Assembly (NCBI GenBank): GCA_017856985.1
Contig: JAFMEA010000005.1
Span: 1-64,000 of the forward strand
Origin: Planktomarina sp.
GTDB taxonomy: Bacteria > Pseudomonadota > Alphaproteobacteria > Rhodobacterales > Rhodobacteraceae
Length of the DNA stretch: 64,000 nt
Reading direction: 5' to 3'
Part shown: piece by piece, positions 46,358 through 55,393 of the stretch
Numbering within the stretch: the first letter of the stretch is position 1
Layout: each line of letters begins with the position of its first letter
Notes under the pieces: model-generated
The model's input: the letters and a program-made list of their open reading frames with translations, nothing else
Database searches by the model: none
What the model was told of the DNA's origin: nothing
Program-made: the position numbers and the translations under genes

Positions 46358-48202
46358 ATGGATAAATTTGCCAAGAGTTTTGAGGCTGACACCAGCAAAA
46401 TCTTAAATATTGTAATTAACTCACTTTATTCCGATCGGGACATCTTCTTAAGAGAGTTGCTGTCTAATGCTTCAGACGCGATCCAAAAACGTCGCTTCCA
46501 GGGGCAAACTACGCCTGCGATCCTTAATTCTGAAGATGACCAAATCGAAATAATCATAAATGCAAAGAAAAAATATGTTGAGATTAGAGATAATGGCATT
46601 GGCCTCAACGACGAAGAATTATCTGAGACACTTGGAACAATTGCGAAGTCAGGTACCGCCGGTTTTTTGCAAGAAATTGAAGATAATAAAGACGCAAAAA
46701 GTGCGGCTCAAAGTTTAATTGGTAAATTTGGTGTAGGGTTTTATTCAGCATTCATGGTTGCGGACACAGTGGAAGTCACAACCCGAAAAGCCGGTACTGA
46801 TAAGGCATACACTTGGGCTAGTGATGGTCAAACCGGGTATGACATTAGTCAGTCAGATATGAATCAACCGGTCGGTACATGTGTAAAATTATTTCTGAAA
46901 AAAGATGCAAAAGAGTACTGTGAAGGGTCCCGCATTCGGAACCTAGTAAAGAAATATTCAGACCACATTCAGATACCAATCAAGATTAGCGAAAAAGAAG
47001 GTGAAGTTGAGCAAGTTAATAGCGCGCAGGCATTATGGACACAATCGCCAACAAAAATATCCAAAGAGGAGTATAAAGAATTTTATAATTCAAGCTTTGG
47101 CGCCTTTGATGACCCGTTTATAACGATACACAATAAATCAGAGGGAACAGTTGAATTTACAAATTTATTGTTCGTACCAACAAATGCACCCTTTGATCTT
47201 CATGAACCCGAGCGAAAATCAAAAATTAATCTCTACATAAATCGTGTATTTATAACAAATGACCTACAGGAGATTATTCCATCTTGGCTAAGGTTCTTAA
47301 AGGGCATTCTGGACACCTCCAGCCTAGACCTTAACGTCAGCCGTGAAATGGTTCAGAGTAGTCCAATTCTAAAAAAGATTTCCAAGTCATTAACCAAGCG
47401 GGTCTTATCAGAGCTTAAGAAGAAGCAGAAGAAAGATCCGGACGCTTATGACGCATTTTGGTCTCAATTTGGTAAAGTAATTAAGGAAGGTCTCTACGAA
47501 GATTTTGAAAATAGAGACAAGATTGCAGAGATAATCAGGGTTTACTCAAACAAAGATGAGAAATTGATTTCCCTGCAAGACTACATCGATAATTTTGCAG
47601 ATGGTCAGAATCAAATTTTCTACTTTACTGGTGATACCTTGGCTCAGGCAAAGAGTAGCCCTCACCTAGAAGGTTTTAAAGCAAAAGGCATTGATGTACT
47701 ATTAATGGTAGATCCTATTGATGCATTCTGGATCTCTCAAATGAATATCTTTCAGGAGAAGTCGTTTGTGTCTATTTCAAGAGATAAATATGACATCGAT
47801 ACGGTTGGAACATCCAAGACCAAACGTAAAAAAAGTAAGCCAAAAAACTCCGACGTATGCATCGCGCTTATAAAGGATTGCCTCGAAGATAAAGTAGAGA
47901 ATGCGATTGCATCCACTACACTTATCGACAGTCCAGTTCGTTTGGTTGCTGGCGAAGGCGGACTAGATTTTAACCTTGAGCGTATTTTGAAAGCTCAAAA
48001 CCCCGAATTTGAAACTAGTAAAAAAGTTCTAGAGGTTAATGTTGGTCACGACTTAATACAAAAGTTACCTAAATTAAGTTTAGACTTACAAAAAGCTCTA
48101 TGTAGGGTGTTATTTGAACAAGCAAGGATCCAAGATGGTGAAATGCCGTCTAGTACGCAGCAATTTTCTCAAGACATTATTCAACTTGGGTTAGAACTCT
48201 AA
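46358..48202 (+). CDS. htpG: HtpG, Hsp90 family chaperone
   Basis: This 614-residue dimeric ATP-dependent chaperone has an N-terminal GHKL ATPase with LRELLSNASDAIQK, IRDNGIGLNDEEL, and GKFGVGFYSAFMVAD. A middle domain contains LYINRVFI and LDLNVSREMVQSSPILKKI, and a C-terminal dimerisation domain follows. There is no long charged linker and no MEEVD tail, as expected for bacteria. The start at 46358 (MDKFAKSFEAD) has GGAGGA five bases upstream. Two upstream in-frame starts precede that ribosome site and are rejected. Confidence 0.96.
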   Translation: MDKFAKSFEADTSKILNIVINSLYSDRDIFLRELLSNASDAIQKRRFQGQTTPAILNSEDDQIEIIINAKKKYVEIRDNGIGLNDEELSETLGTIAKSGTAGFLQEIEDNKDAKSAAQSLIGKFGVGFYSAFMVADTVEVTTRKAGTDKAYTWASDGQTGYDISQSDMNQPVGTCVKLFLKKDAKEYCEGSRIRNLVKKYSDHIQIPIKISEKEGEVEQVNSAQALWTQSPTKISKEEYKEFYNSSFGAFDDPFITIHNKSEGTVEFTNLLFVPTNAPFDLHEPERKSKINLYINRVFITNDLQEIIPSWLRFLKGILDTSSLDLNVSREMVQSSPILKKISKSLTKRVLSELKKKQKKDPDAYDAFWSQFGKVIKEGLYEDFENRDKIAEIIRVYSNKDEKLISLQDYIDNFADGQNQIFYFTGDTLAQAKSSPHLEGFKAKGIDVLLMVDPIDAFWISQMNIFQEKSFVSISRDKYDIDTVGTSKTKRKKSKPKNSDVCIALIKDCLEDKVENAIASTTLIDSPVRLVAGEGGLDFNLERILKAQNPEFETSKKVLEVNVGHDLIQKLPKLSLDLQKALCRVLFEQARIQDGEMPSSTQQFSQDIIQLGLEL

Positions 48203-48229
48203 GTTAGGTAAAATTCATAGTTATATAAG

Positions 48230-48253
48230 GCAAGAGGTCAGTCGATCTCTTGC
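48230..48253. repeat. Ten-base-pair hairpin after htpG
   Basis: GCAAGAGGTC (48230-48239) pairs with GATCTCTTGC (48244-48253), one G-T pair included, around an AGTC loop. There is no T-run, so it is not a typical Rho-independent terminator. It could stabilise the htpG 3' end. Confidence 0.5.
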
Positions 48254-48347
48254 TGGCGATCCAGTATTGCAATTCTTAGTTTAAGATTAAGAAAGTAAAA
48301 AACTTTGGGTACACGCCCAATAATAATTTTAACTGCGGAGCAACCAT

Positions 48348-48677
48348 ATGATACTTTATGGAATACCCACATGTGATACATGTAAGAAAGCGCTAAAGGC
48401 GCTAAAAGACGAAGGACATGAAGTCATCTTTCGGGATATAAGAGCGGAGCCTCTTTCTGAAATAGAGTGGGCCGAGTTTTTAGTTGAATTTGGATCTACT
48501 CTCGTTAACCAAAAATCAACTACCTATCGCGGTTTATCAATGTGGTTACGCGAGTCTGAAGCCGATGCCCAATTGCTAGCCCATCCTACACTAATGAAGC
48601 GACCTGTATTAAAATTTGGCAACAAGTTGACAGTTGGTTGGGACCCAGCTGTGCAAGAAGTTTGGCTAAAAACCTAA
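48348..48677 (+). CDS. ArsC/Spx-family thioredoxin-fold protein (YffB-like)
   Basis: This 109-residue ArsC-family protein begins MILYGIPTCDTCKKALKAL, with Cys9 and Cys12 forming a CxxC pair of the YffB/Spx type, and ends with KRPVLKFGNKLTVGWDP. The family includes arsenate reductases, Spx regulators and YffB proteins that bind glutathione. No arsenic gene is nearby, so a general thiol role is more likely than arsenate reduction. It stands alone, with 145-base and 133-base gaps on either side. Confidence 0.85.
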   Translation: MILYGIPTCDTCKKALKALKDEGHEVIFRDIRAEPLSEIEWAEFLVEFGSTLVNQKSTTYRGLSMWLRESEADAQLLAHPTLMKRPVLKFGNKLTVGWDPAVQEVWLKT

Positions 48678-48810
48678 CTCAAAGGCTTGGTTTTCGAATA
48701 GCAAGACAGCCGCCCCAAATGCGGCAATTTAAATTGCAACCAGCTTGACGCAGTTTAAAGCTTTGAACAGATATTATTATCTGAGACGATTAAATAATTT
48801 GGAGTAAAAA

Positions 48811-49443
48811 ATGCTTTCAGCAGATATCTTGGTTCACATTGGGGCTTTCTTAATGCTCCTTGCTTATTTGGTTCGAGACCAAATATTACTTCGAGGCCTA
48901 ATAATTTTGGGTACCATTTTTTACATAGTTAATTATTTTTTTATGGATCCGCCCCTTTGGAGCGCTTTGCTCTGGAGTTTAAGTTTCGTAGTTATAAATA
49001 CGATAATGATTGTTGTGATATATTCTGATCGAGCTTCGTTCGTAATGAGCGAAAAAGAAGAGAAATTATATCAGGTTTTTAATGCCCTTTCGCCTGGTGA
49101 ATTTAAAAAAATTCTAAAAATAGCAGATTGGTTTGATGGCCCGAGCGCAGAACAAATTACTACTGAGGGTGAAATTCCAGAACGGCTTTATTTTATAATT
49201 GATGGCGAAGCGCTCATCGCTCGGGATAGTAAAGAGTTTCTTGTTGGGCCAAATGTATTTATTGGAGAACTAGCATATCTCATAAAGAAGCCAGCAACCG
49301 CTACAGTTAAACTAACCGATAAAGCGATGGGAATAAGTTGGAAAACCTCTAGCATTACAAAACTACTAGCTGCAAACCCTCAGATGAAAATTGCTTTTGA
49401 TGGACTTCTGAATCAAGACTTAGCGTCTAAATTAGCAAAATAA
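48811..49443 (+). CDS. Popeye-like membrane protein with cyclic-nucleotide-binding-like domain
   Basis: This 210-residue protein has three N-terminal membrane helices (about 5-22, 28-46, 51-72) followed by a cytoplasmic cyclic-nucleotide-binding-like fold (about 85-200). This is the architecture of Popeye-domain proteins, cAMP effectors best known in animal muscle and also present in bacteria. The helix-3 region with DPPLWSALLW followed by an Asn is reminiscent of that family. The phosphate-binding cassette reads FIGELAYLIKKPATATVKL. It keeps the Gly-Glu but lacks the Arg of canonical cAMP sites, again as in Popeye proteins. No effector domain is attached. The function and ligand are unknown. 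Confidence 0.72.
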   Translation: MLSADILVHIGAFLMLLAYLVRDQILLRGLIILGTIFYIVNYFFMDPPLWSALLWSLSFVVINTIMIVVIYSDRASFVMSEKEEKLYQVFNALSPGEFKKILKIADWFDGPSAEQITTEGEIPERLYFIIDGEALIARDSKEFLVGPNVFIGELAYLIKKPATATVKLTDKAMGISWKTSSITKLLAANPQMKIAFDGLLNQDLASKLAK

Positions 49444-49845
49444 ATTGATGCTTTTAGCCATAGCCTCAGTTTTTATGGACATTTAATATTAAAATCACGT
49501 TTGTTGTTTCAAACCCGCCTCAACGTCACTATACCAATAAAACGAGTGAGAGCAGGGCATATCACGTAAGCTAGGCGGTAACTTTTAATCGCCATATTCT
49601 ATGAAAACACCACAATACATTTTTTCCCTTCGTACAGAAAAAAACATTCGGTTGTCATAAAAAATTTTGACTAAGTGGTGAGCCCTACAGGATTTGAACC
49701 TGTGACCCACTGATTAAAAGTCAGTTGCTCTACCAACTGAGCTAAGGGCCCACTGAAGCGGGTTTTAGGAAGGGTAACGGTCGGGGTCAAGAGCTTATCT
49801 GAGCTTATACTAGATTCCTTTTAATTTGATCGATATACGGCCTAA
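49444..49845. other. Intergenic region around tRNA-Lys
   Basis: Apart from the tRNA-Lys gene at 49676-49751, this gap shows no open frame worth calling. The 49444-49675 part is AT-rich, and no clear terminator is seen for either flanking gene. Confidence 0.5.
49676..49751 (-). tRNA. tRNA-Lys (TTT)
   Basis: The minus strand folds as a complete cloverleaf. The acceptor GGGCCCT pairs with AGGGCTC (one G-T pair). The anticodon stem ACTGA/TCAGT holds loop CTTTTAA (anticodon TTT), and the T-arm is ACAGG-TTCAAAT-CCTGT. CCA is encoded at the 3' end. Confidence 0.97.
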
Positions 49846-50667
49846 ATGGACCACCAGATAACTTTTATGAAGATGCATGGGCTCGGTAATGACTTTGTCG
49901 TTATCGATTCCCGCAATGGTGTCCAAAAAATCACTCCTAAATTGGTTGGCGCCCTAGGAGATCGTCACCGAGGCATTGGATTTGACCAACTTGCTGTAAT
50001 TAGTGATTCTCCAGATGCTGATGTCGCCCTGACATTTTTTAATAAAGACGGCTCCAGCGCTGGAGCTTGCGGAAACGCTACCCGCTGTGTGGCATGTTAT
50101 GAAATGGAACGCCTAAATTTAAATAGTCTAACCTTAACAACAGAACGGGGTATTCTTTTTGCTCTACGTAATAATAATACGGTAAGCGTTAATATGGGAC
50201 ACCCTTTCTTGGCTTGGAACGAGGTTCCCCTAGCGCGCGAGATGGATACATTACATTTGCCGATGGATGGAAGTCCAACCGCCACAGGGATGGGTAACCC
50301 ACACTGTACTTTTTTTGTCAAAAATGTTGATGAAGTCGAATTAGAAGCTGTTGCACCTGATATTGAAAACGATCCGCTATTTCCCCAACGAACTAATGTG
50401 CAATTTGTTCATAAAGTTTCAAAAGATCATTTGCGTATGCGTGTGTGGGAGCGTGGCGTTGGGGTTACTTTAGCGTCAGGTTCGTCATCTTGTGCCGCTG
50501 CTGTAGCATCGGCAAGACTTGGATTGACCGGGCGTAAAGTTCAAATTGATCTAGACGGTGGCACTATTTATGTTGATTGGCGTGAAGATGGTGTTTGGAT
50601 GTCAGGCGATACTTCACACGTATTTAACGGAACACTCACTACCCAATTTTTAAAGAGCTTAACATGA
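49846..50667 (+). CDS. dapF: DapF, diaminopimelate epimerase
   Basis: This 273-residue enzyme converts LL- to meso-diaminopimelate for lysine and peptidoglycan. The two catalytic cysteines are in SAGACGNATRCVA (about residue 75) and ASGSSSCAAAV (about 218). MHGLGNDFVV and GVGFDQLAV-like segments mark the N-terminal half. Its stop overlaps the mtaB start by four bases. It is divergent from tRNA-Lys. Confidence 0.96.
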   Translation: MDHQITFMKMHGLGNDFVVIDSRNGVQKITPKLVGALGDRHRGIGFDQLAVISDSPDADVALTFFNKDGSSAGACGNATRCVACYEMERLNLNSLTLTTERGILFALRNNNTVSVNMGHPFLAWNEVPLAREMDTLHLPMDGSPTATGMGNPHCTFFVKNVDEVELEAVAPDIENDPLFPQRTNVQFVHKVSKDHLRMRVWERGVGVTLASGSSSCAAAVASARLGLTGRKVQIDLDGGTIYVDWREDGVWMSGDTSHVFNGTLTTQFLKSLT

Positions 50668-51920
50668 ATAAACCAGTTTTTTCTAATCACGGTTGTCGAT
50701 TGAATATGTATGAGACCGAGGCCATGAGGGACTTAGCAGATAAAGCAAATCTGAGTAATACTATCGTTGTTAATACCTGTGCGGTAACAGCGGAGGCTGT
50801 CCGAAAAGCAAAACAAGATATTCGCAAACTCCGTCGAAAACATCCAAATTCAAAACTTATTGTAACTGGATGTGCTGCGCAGGTTGAACCCAAAACATTT
50901 TCCAAAATGTCAGAAGTTGATCTAGTAATTGGTAATACGGAAAAGATGAAAGCTTCAACGTGGAGCCGTCTGGTAGATGGCTTTGGCACCGAGCCAATTC
51001 AAGTGGACGATATTATGTCAGTTACTGAAACCGCTGGACATTTAATTGATGGTTTTGGCACCCGCAGCCGTGCTTATGTGCAAGTTCAAAACGGATGTGA
51101 TCACAGATGCACCTTTTGCATAATCCCATTTGGGCGTGGCAATTCTCGTTCAGTTCCGGCAGGGGTAGTCGTCGATCAGATTAAACGACTAGTTAACAAG
51201 GGTTATGCTGAAATTGTTTTAACCGGAGTAGATATGACAAGCTGGGGTGCAGACCTTCCAGCAACTCCAAAACTGGGCGAGTTGGTTCTACGGATCTTAA
51301 AACTGGTACCTGATTTGCCAAGGTTAAGGATAAGTTCAATTGATTCAATCGAAGTTGACCCCGCCCTGCTGCAGGCTATTGCAAGCGAGCCAAGATTAAT
51401 GCCACATCTTCACCTATCACTACAACACGGAGATGACTTAATTCTTAAACGAATGAAGCGTCGCCATCTGCGCAATGATGCCATACGGTTCACAGAAGAA
51501 GTCCTCCATCTTCGTCCAGAAATGACATTTGGTGCAGATATTATTGCGGGTTTTCCGACAGAAACGGAAGAACATTTCGAGAGATCGTTATCCCTAATTA
51601 AAGAGTGTAATCTTACATGGCTGCATGTCTTCCCTTATTCAGTGCGCTCACACACCCCTGCAGCACGTATGCCCCAGGTCGATGGCCGTGAAATCAAAGT
51701 CCGAGCAGCTCGGCTTCGAGCGGTAGGGGAATTACAGGTTGAGAAACACCTTAATGCCCAAGTTGGCCAACCACATGCTGTTTTGATGGAAAGCCAACAT
51801 ATGGGTCGTACGCCACAGTTTGCAGAAGTAGTTTTTTCCGACGCTCAGCCAGAAGGTAAAATTATAGAAACCAAGATTACTTCCGCCTCTTCCAAACAAC
51901 TGCAGGGACATGCCGCTTGA
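50664..51920 (+). CDS. mtaB: MtaB, tRNA (t6A37) methylthiotransferase
   Basis: This 418-residue radical-SAM enzyme adds a methylthio group to t6A at position 37 of tRNAs that read A-starting codons. The N-terminal UPF0004 domain binds one [4Fe-4S] cluster (FSNHGCRLNMYE, VVNTCAVTAEA, VTGCAAQ). The radical-SAM cluster is in GCDHRCTFCIIPFGRG (CxxxCxxC), and a weak C-terminal TRAM-like region follows. Size and the first motif favour MtaB over MiaB/RimO. It overlaps dapF upstream and the GST gene downstream by four bases each, so the three genes form one unit. Confidence 0.94.
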   Translation: MNKPVFSNHGCRLNMYETEAMRDLADKANLSNTIVVNTCAVTAEAVRKAKQDIRKLRRKHPNSKLIVTGCAAQVEPKTFSKMSEVDLVIGNTEKMKASTWSRLVDGFGTEPIQVDDIMSVTETAGHLIDGFGTRSRAYVQVQNGCDHRCTFCIIPFGRGNSRSVPAGVVVDQIKRLVNKGYAEIVLTGVDMTSWGADLPATPKLGELVLRILKLVPDLPRLRISSIDSIEVDPALLQAIASEPRLMPHLHLSLQHGDDLILKRMKRRHLRNDAIRFTEEVLHLRPEMTFGADIIAGFPTETEEHFERSLSLIKECNLTWLHVFPYSVRSHTPAARMPQVDGREIKVRAARLRAVGELQVEKHLNAQVGQPHAVLMESQHMGRTPQFAEVVFSDAQPEGKIIETKITSASSKQLQGHAA

Positions 51921-52576
51921 GTGATGCTAAGCCAATTTTATATAGCTTCAGGCGGTGCCCTTACGCCATGCGTGCACGACTAGCAATCTACATCTCAGGT
52001 ATTCAGGTACAACTGAGAGAAATTTTGTTACGCGATAAGGTCCCAGAATTGCTGTCAGCATCACCTAAGGGAACCGTACCTGTTTTAATTACCAGCAACG
52101 AGATAATCGAAGAAAGTTTTGATATAATGATTTGGTCTCTAAAGCAGGGAGATCCAGAACACTGGCTGGATATGCCAAACGAGGGGTATGAATGGATCTT
52201 AAAAAATGATGGTCCTTTTAAAGATGCTTTGGATCACACAAAATATTTTGTAAGATTTCCAAATTTAGATGCAAAGTTGGAGCAAGCAAAGGCTCTCAAG
52301 TTTTTGACAGACTTAAACGTACAAATTGGAAAGTCTAATTGGATGTTTGGCGAAGGCTGCTCGTTAGCTGACATGGCTGTCCTGCCCTTTATTAGACAGT
52401 TTTCAAATATTGATAAAAACTGGTTTTATGCACAGAATTTGCCAAACGTGCACCGGTGGCTTGATCATTTCTTACAAACGGATCTTTTCACAAATATTAT
52501 GAAAAAATACGATGTCTGGATAAAAGAAAGCACTCCAGTTTTATTTTCAAAAGTAGGGCAGTCATTTTCTAAGTAG
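51917..52576 (+). CDS. Glutathione S-transferase family protein
   Basis: This 219-residue protein has a thioredoxin-like N-terminal domain with the active-site-like motif RRCPYAMRARLAIY (Cys at about residue 14) and the cis-proline region PKGTVPVL. An all-alpha C-terminal domain contains SLADMAVLPFIRQF. The Cys-Pro-Tyr motif is nearer omega-class/glutaredoxin-like GSTs than Ser/Tyr types. It starts with TTG overlapping the mtaB stop (TTGA); the nearby GTG is out of frame. Its 3' end overlaps the convergent LacI-type gene by 15 bases. Confidence 0.88.
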   Translation: MSDAKPILYSFRRCPYAMRARLAIYISGIQVQLREILLRDKVPELLSASPKGTVPVLITSNEIIEESFDIMIWSLKQGDPEHWLDMPNEGYEWILKNDGPFKDALDHTKYFVRFPNLDAKLEQAKALKFLTDLNVQIGKSNWMFGEGCSLADMAVLPFIRQFSNIDKNWFYAQNLPNVHRWLDHFLQTDLFTNIMKKYDVWIKESTPVLFSKVGQSFSK

Positions 52577-53584
52577 GGTATCACCAAATTCTATTTTTGG
52601 TGAAAATTCAACAATGTTCTCTAAAGCCAAGTCTAGCAAGCCATTACGCACTGCAATAATCTGAGCGGCCGTTTGACCTATTTTAAATCGACAACTGTCC
52701 ATCGTGGCTAACCGAAGTGGAAGGCCATCAATAAGCTCAACCTGATTAAAACCTGCCAGGCCCACCTGATTAGGAATATCAATTTTTTTGTCCCACAAAT
52801 GCAACAAACCACCCGCACCAATCATGTCATTTGAATAATATATGAAATCTAAATCAGGAGATCTACGTAGAATAGTTTCGGTCATCTCACGGCCCTTCGC
52901 AAGCGCAGAGCCACCTGCATAAAATTCACGGTCAGCAATTTCCACGCCCTGCTTCGCCAAGGCCTGCGTGAAACCTTCAAATCGTTTTCTAGCGCGGTGA
53001 TCAAGTGGTGTTTTGGTACCCATAAAACCAACATTTTGGTAGCCAGACTTTAGAATAGCTTCTGCCATTTTTCGACCAGCACGGCGATGGGAAATGCCAA
53101 CCATAGCATCAATGGGATCTCCATCTATATCCATGATTTGTACAACTGGAATGCCTGAGTTTGCTAACATTACGCGCGAAGCTTCAGATTGCTCAAGACC
53201 CGCAATAATTATGCCCGAGGGACGCCAAGACAACATCTCATATAATACTTTTTCTTCTCGGTCTGGGAGGTAATTGGTAATTCCAACGACAGGTTGCAAG
53301 TCAGTTTCATCCAACGTCTGTGATATTCCAGTCATCACTTCTGGAAACACCATGTTCGACATGGAGGGGATAATCACAGCAACTAGGTTAACCCGTTGGG
53401 AGGCAAGAGCACCCGCAATTTTATTCGGAACATAACCCAAAGACTTGGTTGCATCTAAAACTTTTGAACGGGTCGTCGCTGAAACATCACCTTTATTGCG
53501 CAAAACTCGACTTACGGTCATCTCAGAAACACCAGAGACTTCAGATACATCTCTCAAAGTGAGTGGATATTTTCTTTGTGTCAC
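52562..53584 (-). CDS. LacI/GalR-family transcriptional regulator
   Basis: This 340-residue repressor has a helix-turn-helix head with hinge helix (TLRDVSEVSGVSEMTVSRVLRNKG, then PNKIAGALASQR, about residues 8-65) and a periplasmic-binding-protein-like effector domain (VIIPSMSNMVFPEVMTGI, GFMGTKTPLDHRARKRFEGF). Relatives of the GntR subtype respond to gluconate or other sugars. No sugar operon adjoins, so targets are elsewhere or lost. It starts with GTG. No symmetrical operator was recognised in the 220-base upstream gap. Confidence 0.9.
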   Translation of the reverse strand: MTQRKYPLTLRDVSEVSGVSEMTVSRVLRNKGDVSATTRSKVLDATKSLGYVPNKIAGALASQRVNLVAVIIPSMSNMVFPEVMTGISQTLDETDLQPVVGITNYLPDREEKVLYEMLSWRPSGIIIAGLEQSEASRVMLANSGIPVVQIMDIDGDPIDAMVGISHRRAGRKMAEAILKSGYQNVGFMGTKTPLDHRARKRFEGFTQALAKQGVEIADREFYAGGSALAKGREMTETILRRSPDLDFIYYSNDMIGAGGLLHLWDKKIDIPNQVGLAGFNQVELIDGLPLRLATMDSCRFKIGQTAAQIIAVRNGLLDLALENIVEFSPKIEFGDTLLRK

Positions 53585-53804
53585 ACTTCAATCCATATTT
53601 TTGCGATCTTTAAGCCTTAAAACAATTGTCCAAGACTGAAATTTTATACTAACACACAAGGTATTAAATTAGATAGCCACATGCTGACATAAACCAACAC
53701 CTCGACCAGCAACCCTAGATTATTACCAGCCAGTAAAAGTAAGGTGATGGTACCTACTTAATACGAAAAGACAAAAGAGACCTGATTTTAGAGGAAAACA
53801 CATT

Positions 53805-53966
53805 ATGAAAAAATTTCTGACATTTATAATCATAATTTTTTACTCATCAACAGCGATAGCACAGGAAGCACCCAACTGCCCCAATGGAGAATCTGACCCG
53901 TCCCAGTTCTGCTTACCAGGAATGACTTGGGACGATGAATCAAAAAAATGCGTGGCGTTGGTCTAA
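53805..53966 (+). CDS. Small secreted Cys-containing protein
   Basis: This 53-residue protein has a clear Sec signal peptide (MKKFLTFIIIIFYSSTAIA, cleavage before QEAP). The 34-residue mature part has three cysteines and ends with CLPGMTWDDESKKCVAL. The C-x2-G-x-x-W-D-x5-C spacing resembles the end of small chitin-binding-type-2 folds and of short secreted proteins that I recall from other Rhodobacterales. AGAGGAAAA lies upstream of the ATG. Function unknown. Confidence 0.7.
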   Translation: MKKFLTFIIIIFYSSTAIAQEAPNCPNGESDPSQFCLPGMTWDDESKKCVALV

Positions 53967-54102
53967 CTGCGGCTGCCAAGCTTATTAATTTATTTAAGGT
54001 TTCTTCGGTGCGACGACCCACCCTATGTTGTCACTGACATACGATCATAAAGTGGGCCACTGCTATAACTCTCAAATTGCCTTCTGTTCAACCTTGGTAA
54101 CT

Positions 54103-54372
54103 TTATTCGACAAGCTTAATCATTTTCTGAGTTTCGATAATTGCCCCAGCCTTTTCTCTCATTTGAATCATTTCAGGTTTATTCATCACTCCAGCCATGT
54201 GCTCCAAAGAAGGAACTTCCATCACTACCCAAACCTTATTTTCGTTACCCTCTTCGTGTCCATAAGCGAGAAGTTGTATTTGGTTTTCTTATCTAAATTT
54301 TTTATTTTCAAGCATTAGTTTTTTCCAATGCTGATAGCCGAGTGATAGCTCAACATTTGTAATTATTTTCAT
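54103..54372 (-). pseudogene. Small gene interrupted by an in-frame stop at codon 28
   Basis: Reading from an ATG at 54372 with an AGGA ribosome site, the frame runs MKIITNVELSLGYQHWKKLM and on to codon 27. It then meets TAA (54289-54291) and continues in the same frame for 61 codons without another stop to TAA at 54103-54105. The second part is well-formed coding sequence (KVWVVMEVPSLEHMAGVMN, ending KMIKLVE). A full product would be about 89 residues. A single-base change of the TAA to CAA, AAA or GAA would restore it. I do not recognise the family; the pattern fits a small alpha/beta stress or dimeric-barrel protein. It could be a recent loss or a sequence error. Confidence 0.65.
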
Positions 54373-54534
54373 TTTATAATTTCCTGTTTTTAAGTTTAAA
54401 TGATCTGCTAATACTTTTTATTTACTGGCTGAAACCTTAAGTATAAATATAAAATATCCCTATAAATTTTTTATATTTTCCATGCCACATGATTTTCTAA
54501 TGCCTATCATTGTTTTCATTGAGCAAACAATATA

Positions 54535-55386
54535 TCAGCCTATGCGCTTATAAACAGTCGCCTGTGCTTCAGCATTAACGAAGGTTACTTGCTCAAATAT
54601 CTCTATTAATTTCAACTTAATGAGTAAATCTACCGCTTTCAGAGCTGCTGGCTTTCCAACACCTAGCTTTTCTCTGGCAAGTTCCGTTTGAGATAACGTC
54701 CAAGCATCGCCCACCTCACAGCGCAGTTTAAAAAGTCCATACAGATGATACGCATCTTTCGCCAATTTTTTATCAGGAGTTCTAAGAATGAGTGCCTCTG
54801 CGCGTGTTATAGATTTTTCCATGGCATAAACCTTTTTTAAAAATAAATCCCTTAGAGCCACTAACTCTTTCTTATTTATCAGGGCTTCTACATATTCTAA
54901 AACTAAGTCGTTAAAAGCGCTATTTAACTCACTTTTCGTATAACCAGTATGAACAAATTCTACAGCTTCCTTAAGAACCAAATTAACAATCCGGTTATTA
55001 TTTTGAAAACCAACTATTTTTGTGTCAAAGCTGAACTCAGTTACATAATTTTCTTCATCAAGCACAGCCTTTTTTACACGAGACTTACTCGTCCTGAGAT
55101 TTGTAACTTCTGTGCTTAATCTTAGGTAAAACTCCTCTAAATTTTCAATTTTGTTATTCAGCAAACTTAGGTAAATTGAATTAAGGGCAACCGCCCTGAG
55201 CCTTTTGGGATTCCGCTTGATGTAAGTTTTATATTGCTCGTGCCATTGATCACATACTTCCATGTATTCAGGAAAAGCTTGCGCCATATCTGTGTAGTCG
55301 CGATGGTACGTCAACCGCAATACAGCTTGCCATTCCATAAACCTTAGGTGAGCACGGGCATTTACATTATCTATATATTTTACCAT
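54535..55386 (-). CDS. Protein of unknown function with a C-terminal winged-helix-like segment
   Basis: This 283-residue, mostly helical and charged protein has no signal or membrane segment and is not recognised. The last third reads LSQTELAREKLGVGKPAALKAVDLLIKLKLIEIF, which fits a winged helix-turn-helix (recognition helix at about 237-256). The N-terminal part has aromatic-rich helices (HLRFMEWQAVLRLTYHRDY). A DNA-binding role is plausible, for example a regulator or a replication-type protein of a mobile element; neither is shown. It starts seven bases after the stop of the Cys-rich small gene at 55394, so the small genes upstream and this one probably form one operon. Confidence 0.7.
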   Translation of the reverse strand: MVKYIDNVNARAHLRFMEWQAVLRLTYHRDYTDMAQAFPEYMEVCDQWHEQYKTYIKRNPKRLRAVALNSIYLSLLNNKIENLEEFYLRLSTEVTNLRTSKSRVKKAVLDEENYVTEFSFDTKIVGFQNNNRIVNLVLKEAVEFVHTGYTKSELNSAFNDLVLEYVEALINKKELVALRDLFLKKVYAMEKSITRAEALILRTPDKKLAKDAYHLYGLFKLRCEVGDAWTLSQTELAREKLGVGKPAALKAVDLLIKLKLIEIFEQVTFVNAEAQATVYKRIG

Positions 55387-55393
55387 TCAGTTA

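Noticed and set aside
54025..54318. 97-codon plus-strand frame rich in Phe, His and Leu
   Set aside because: It lies opposite the interrupted small gene, whose frame looks far more like real protein, and its composition is that of antisense sequence.
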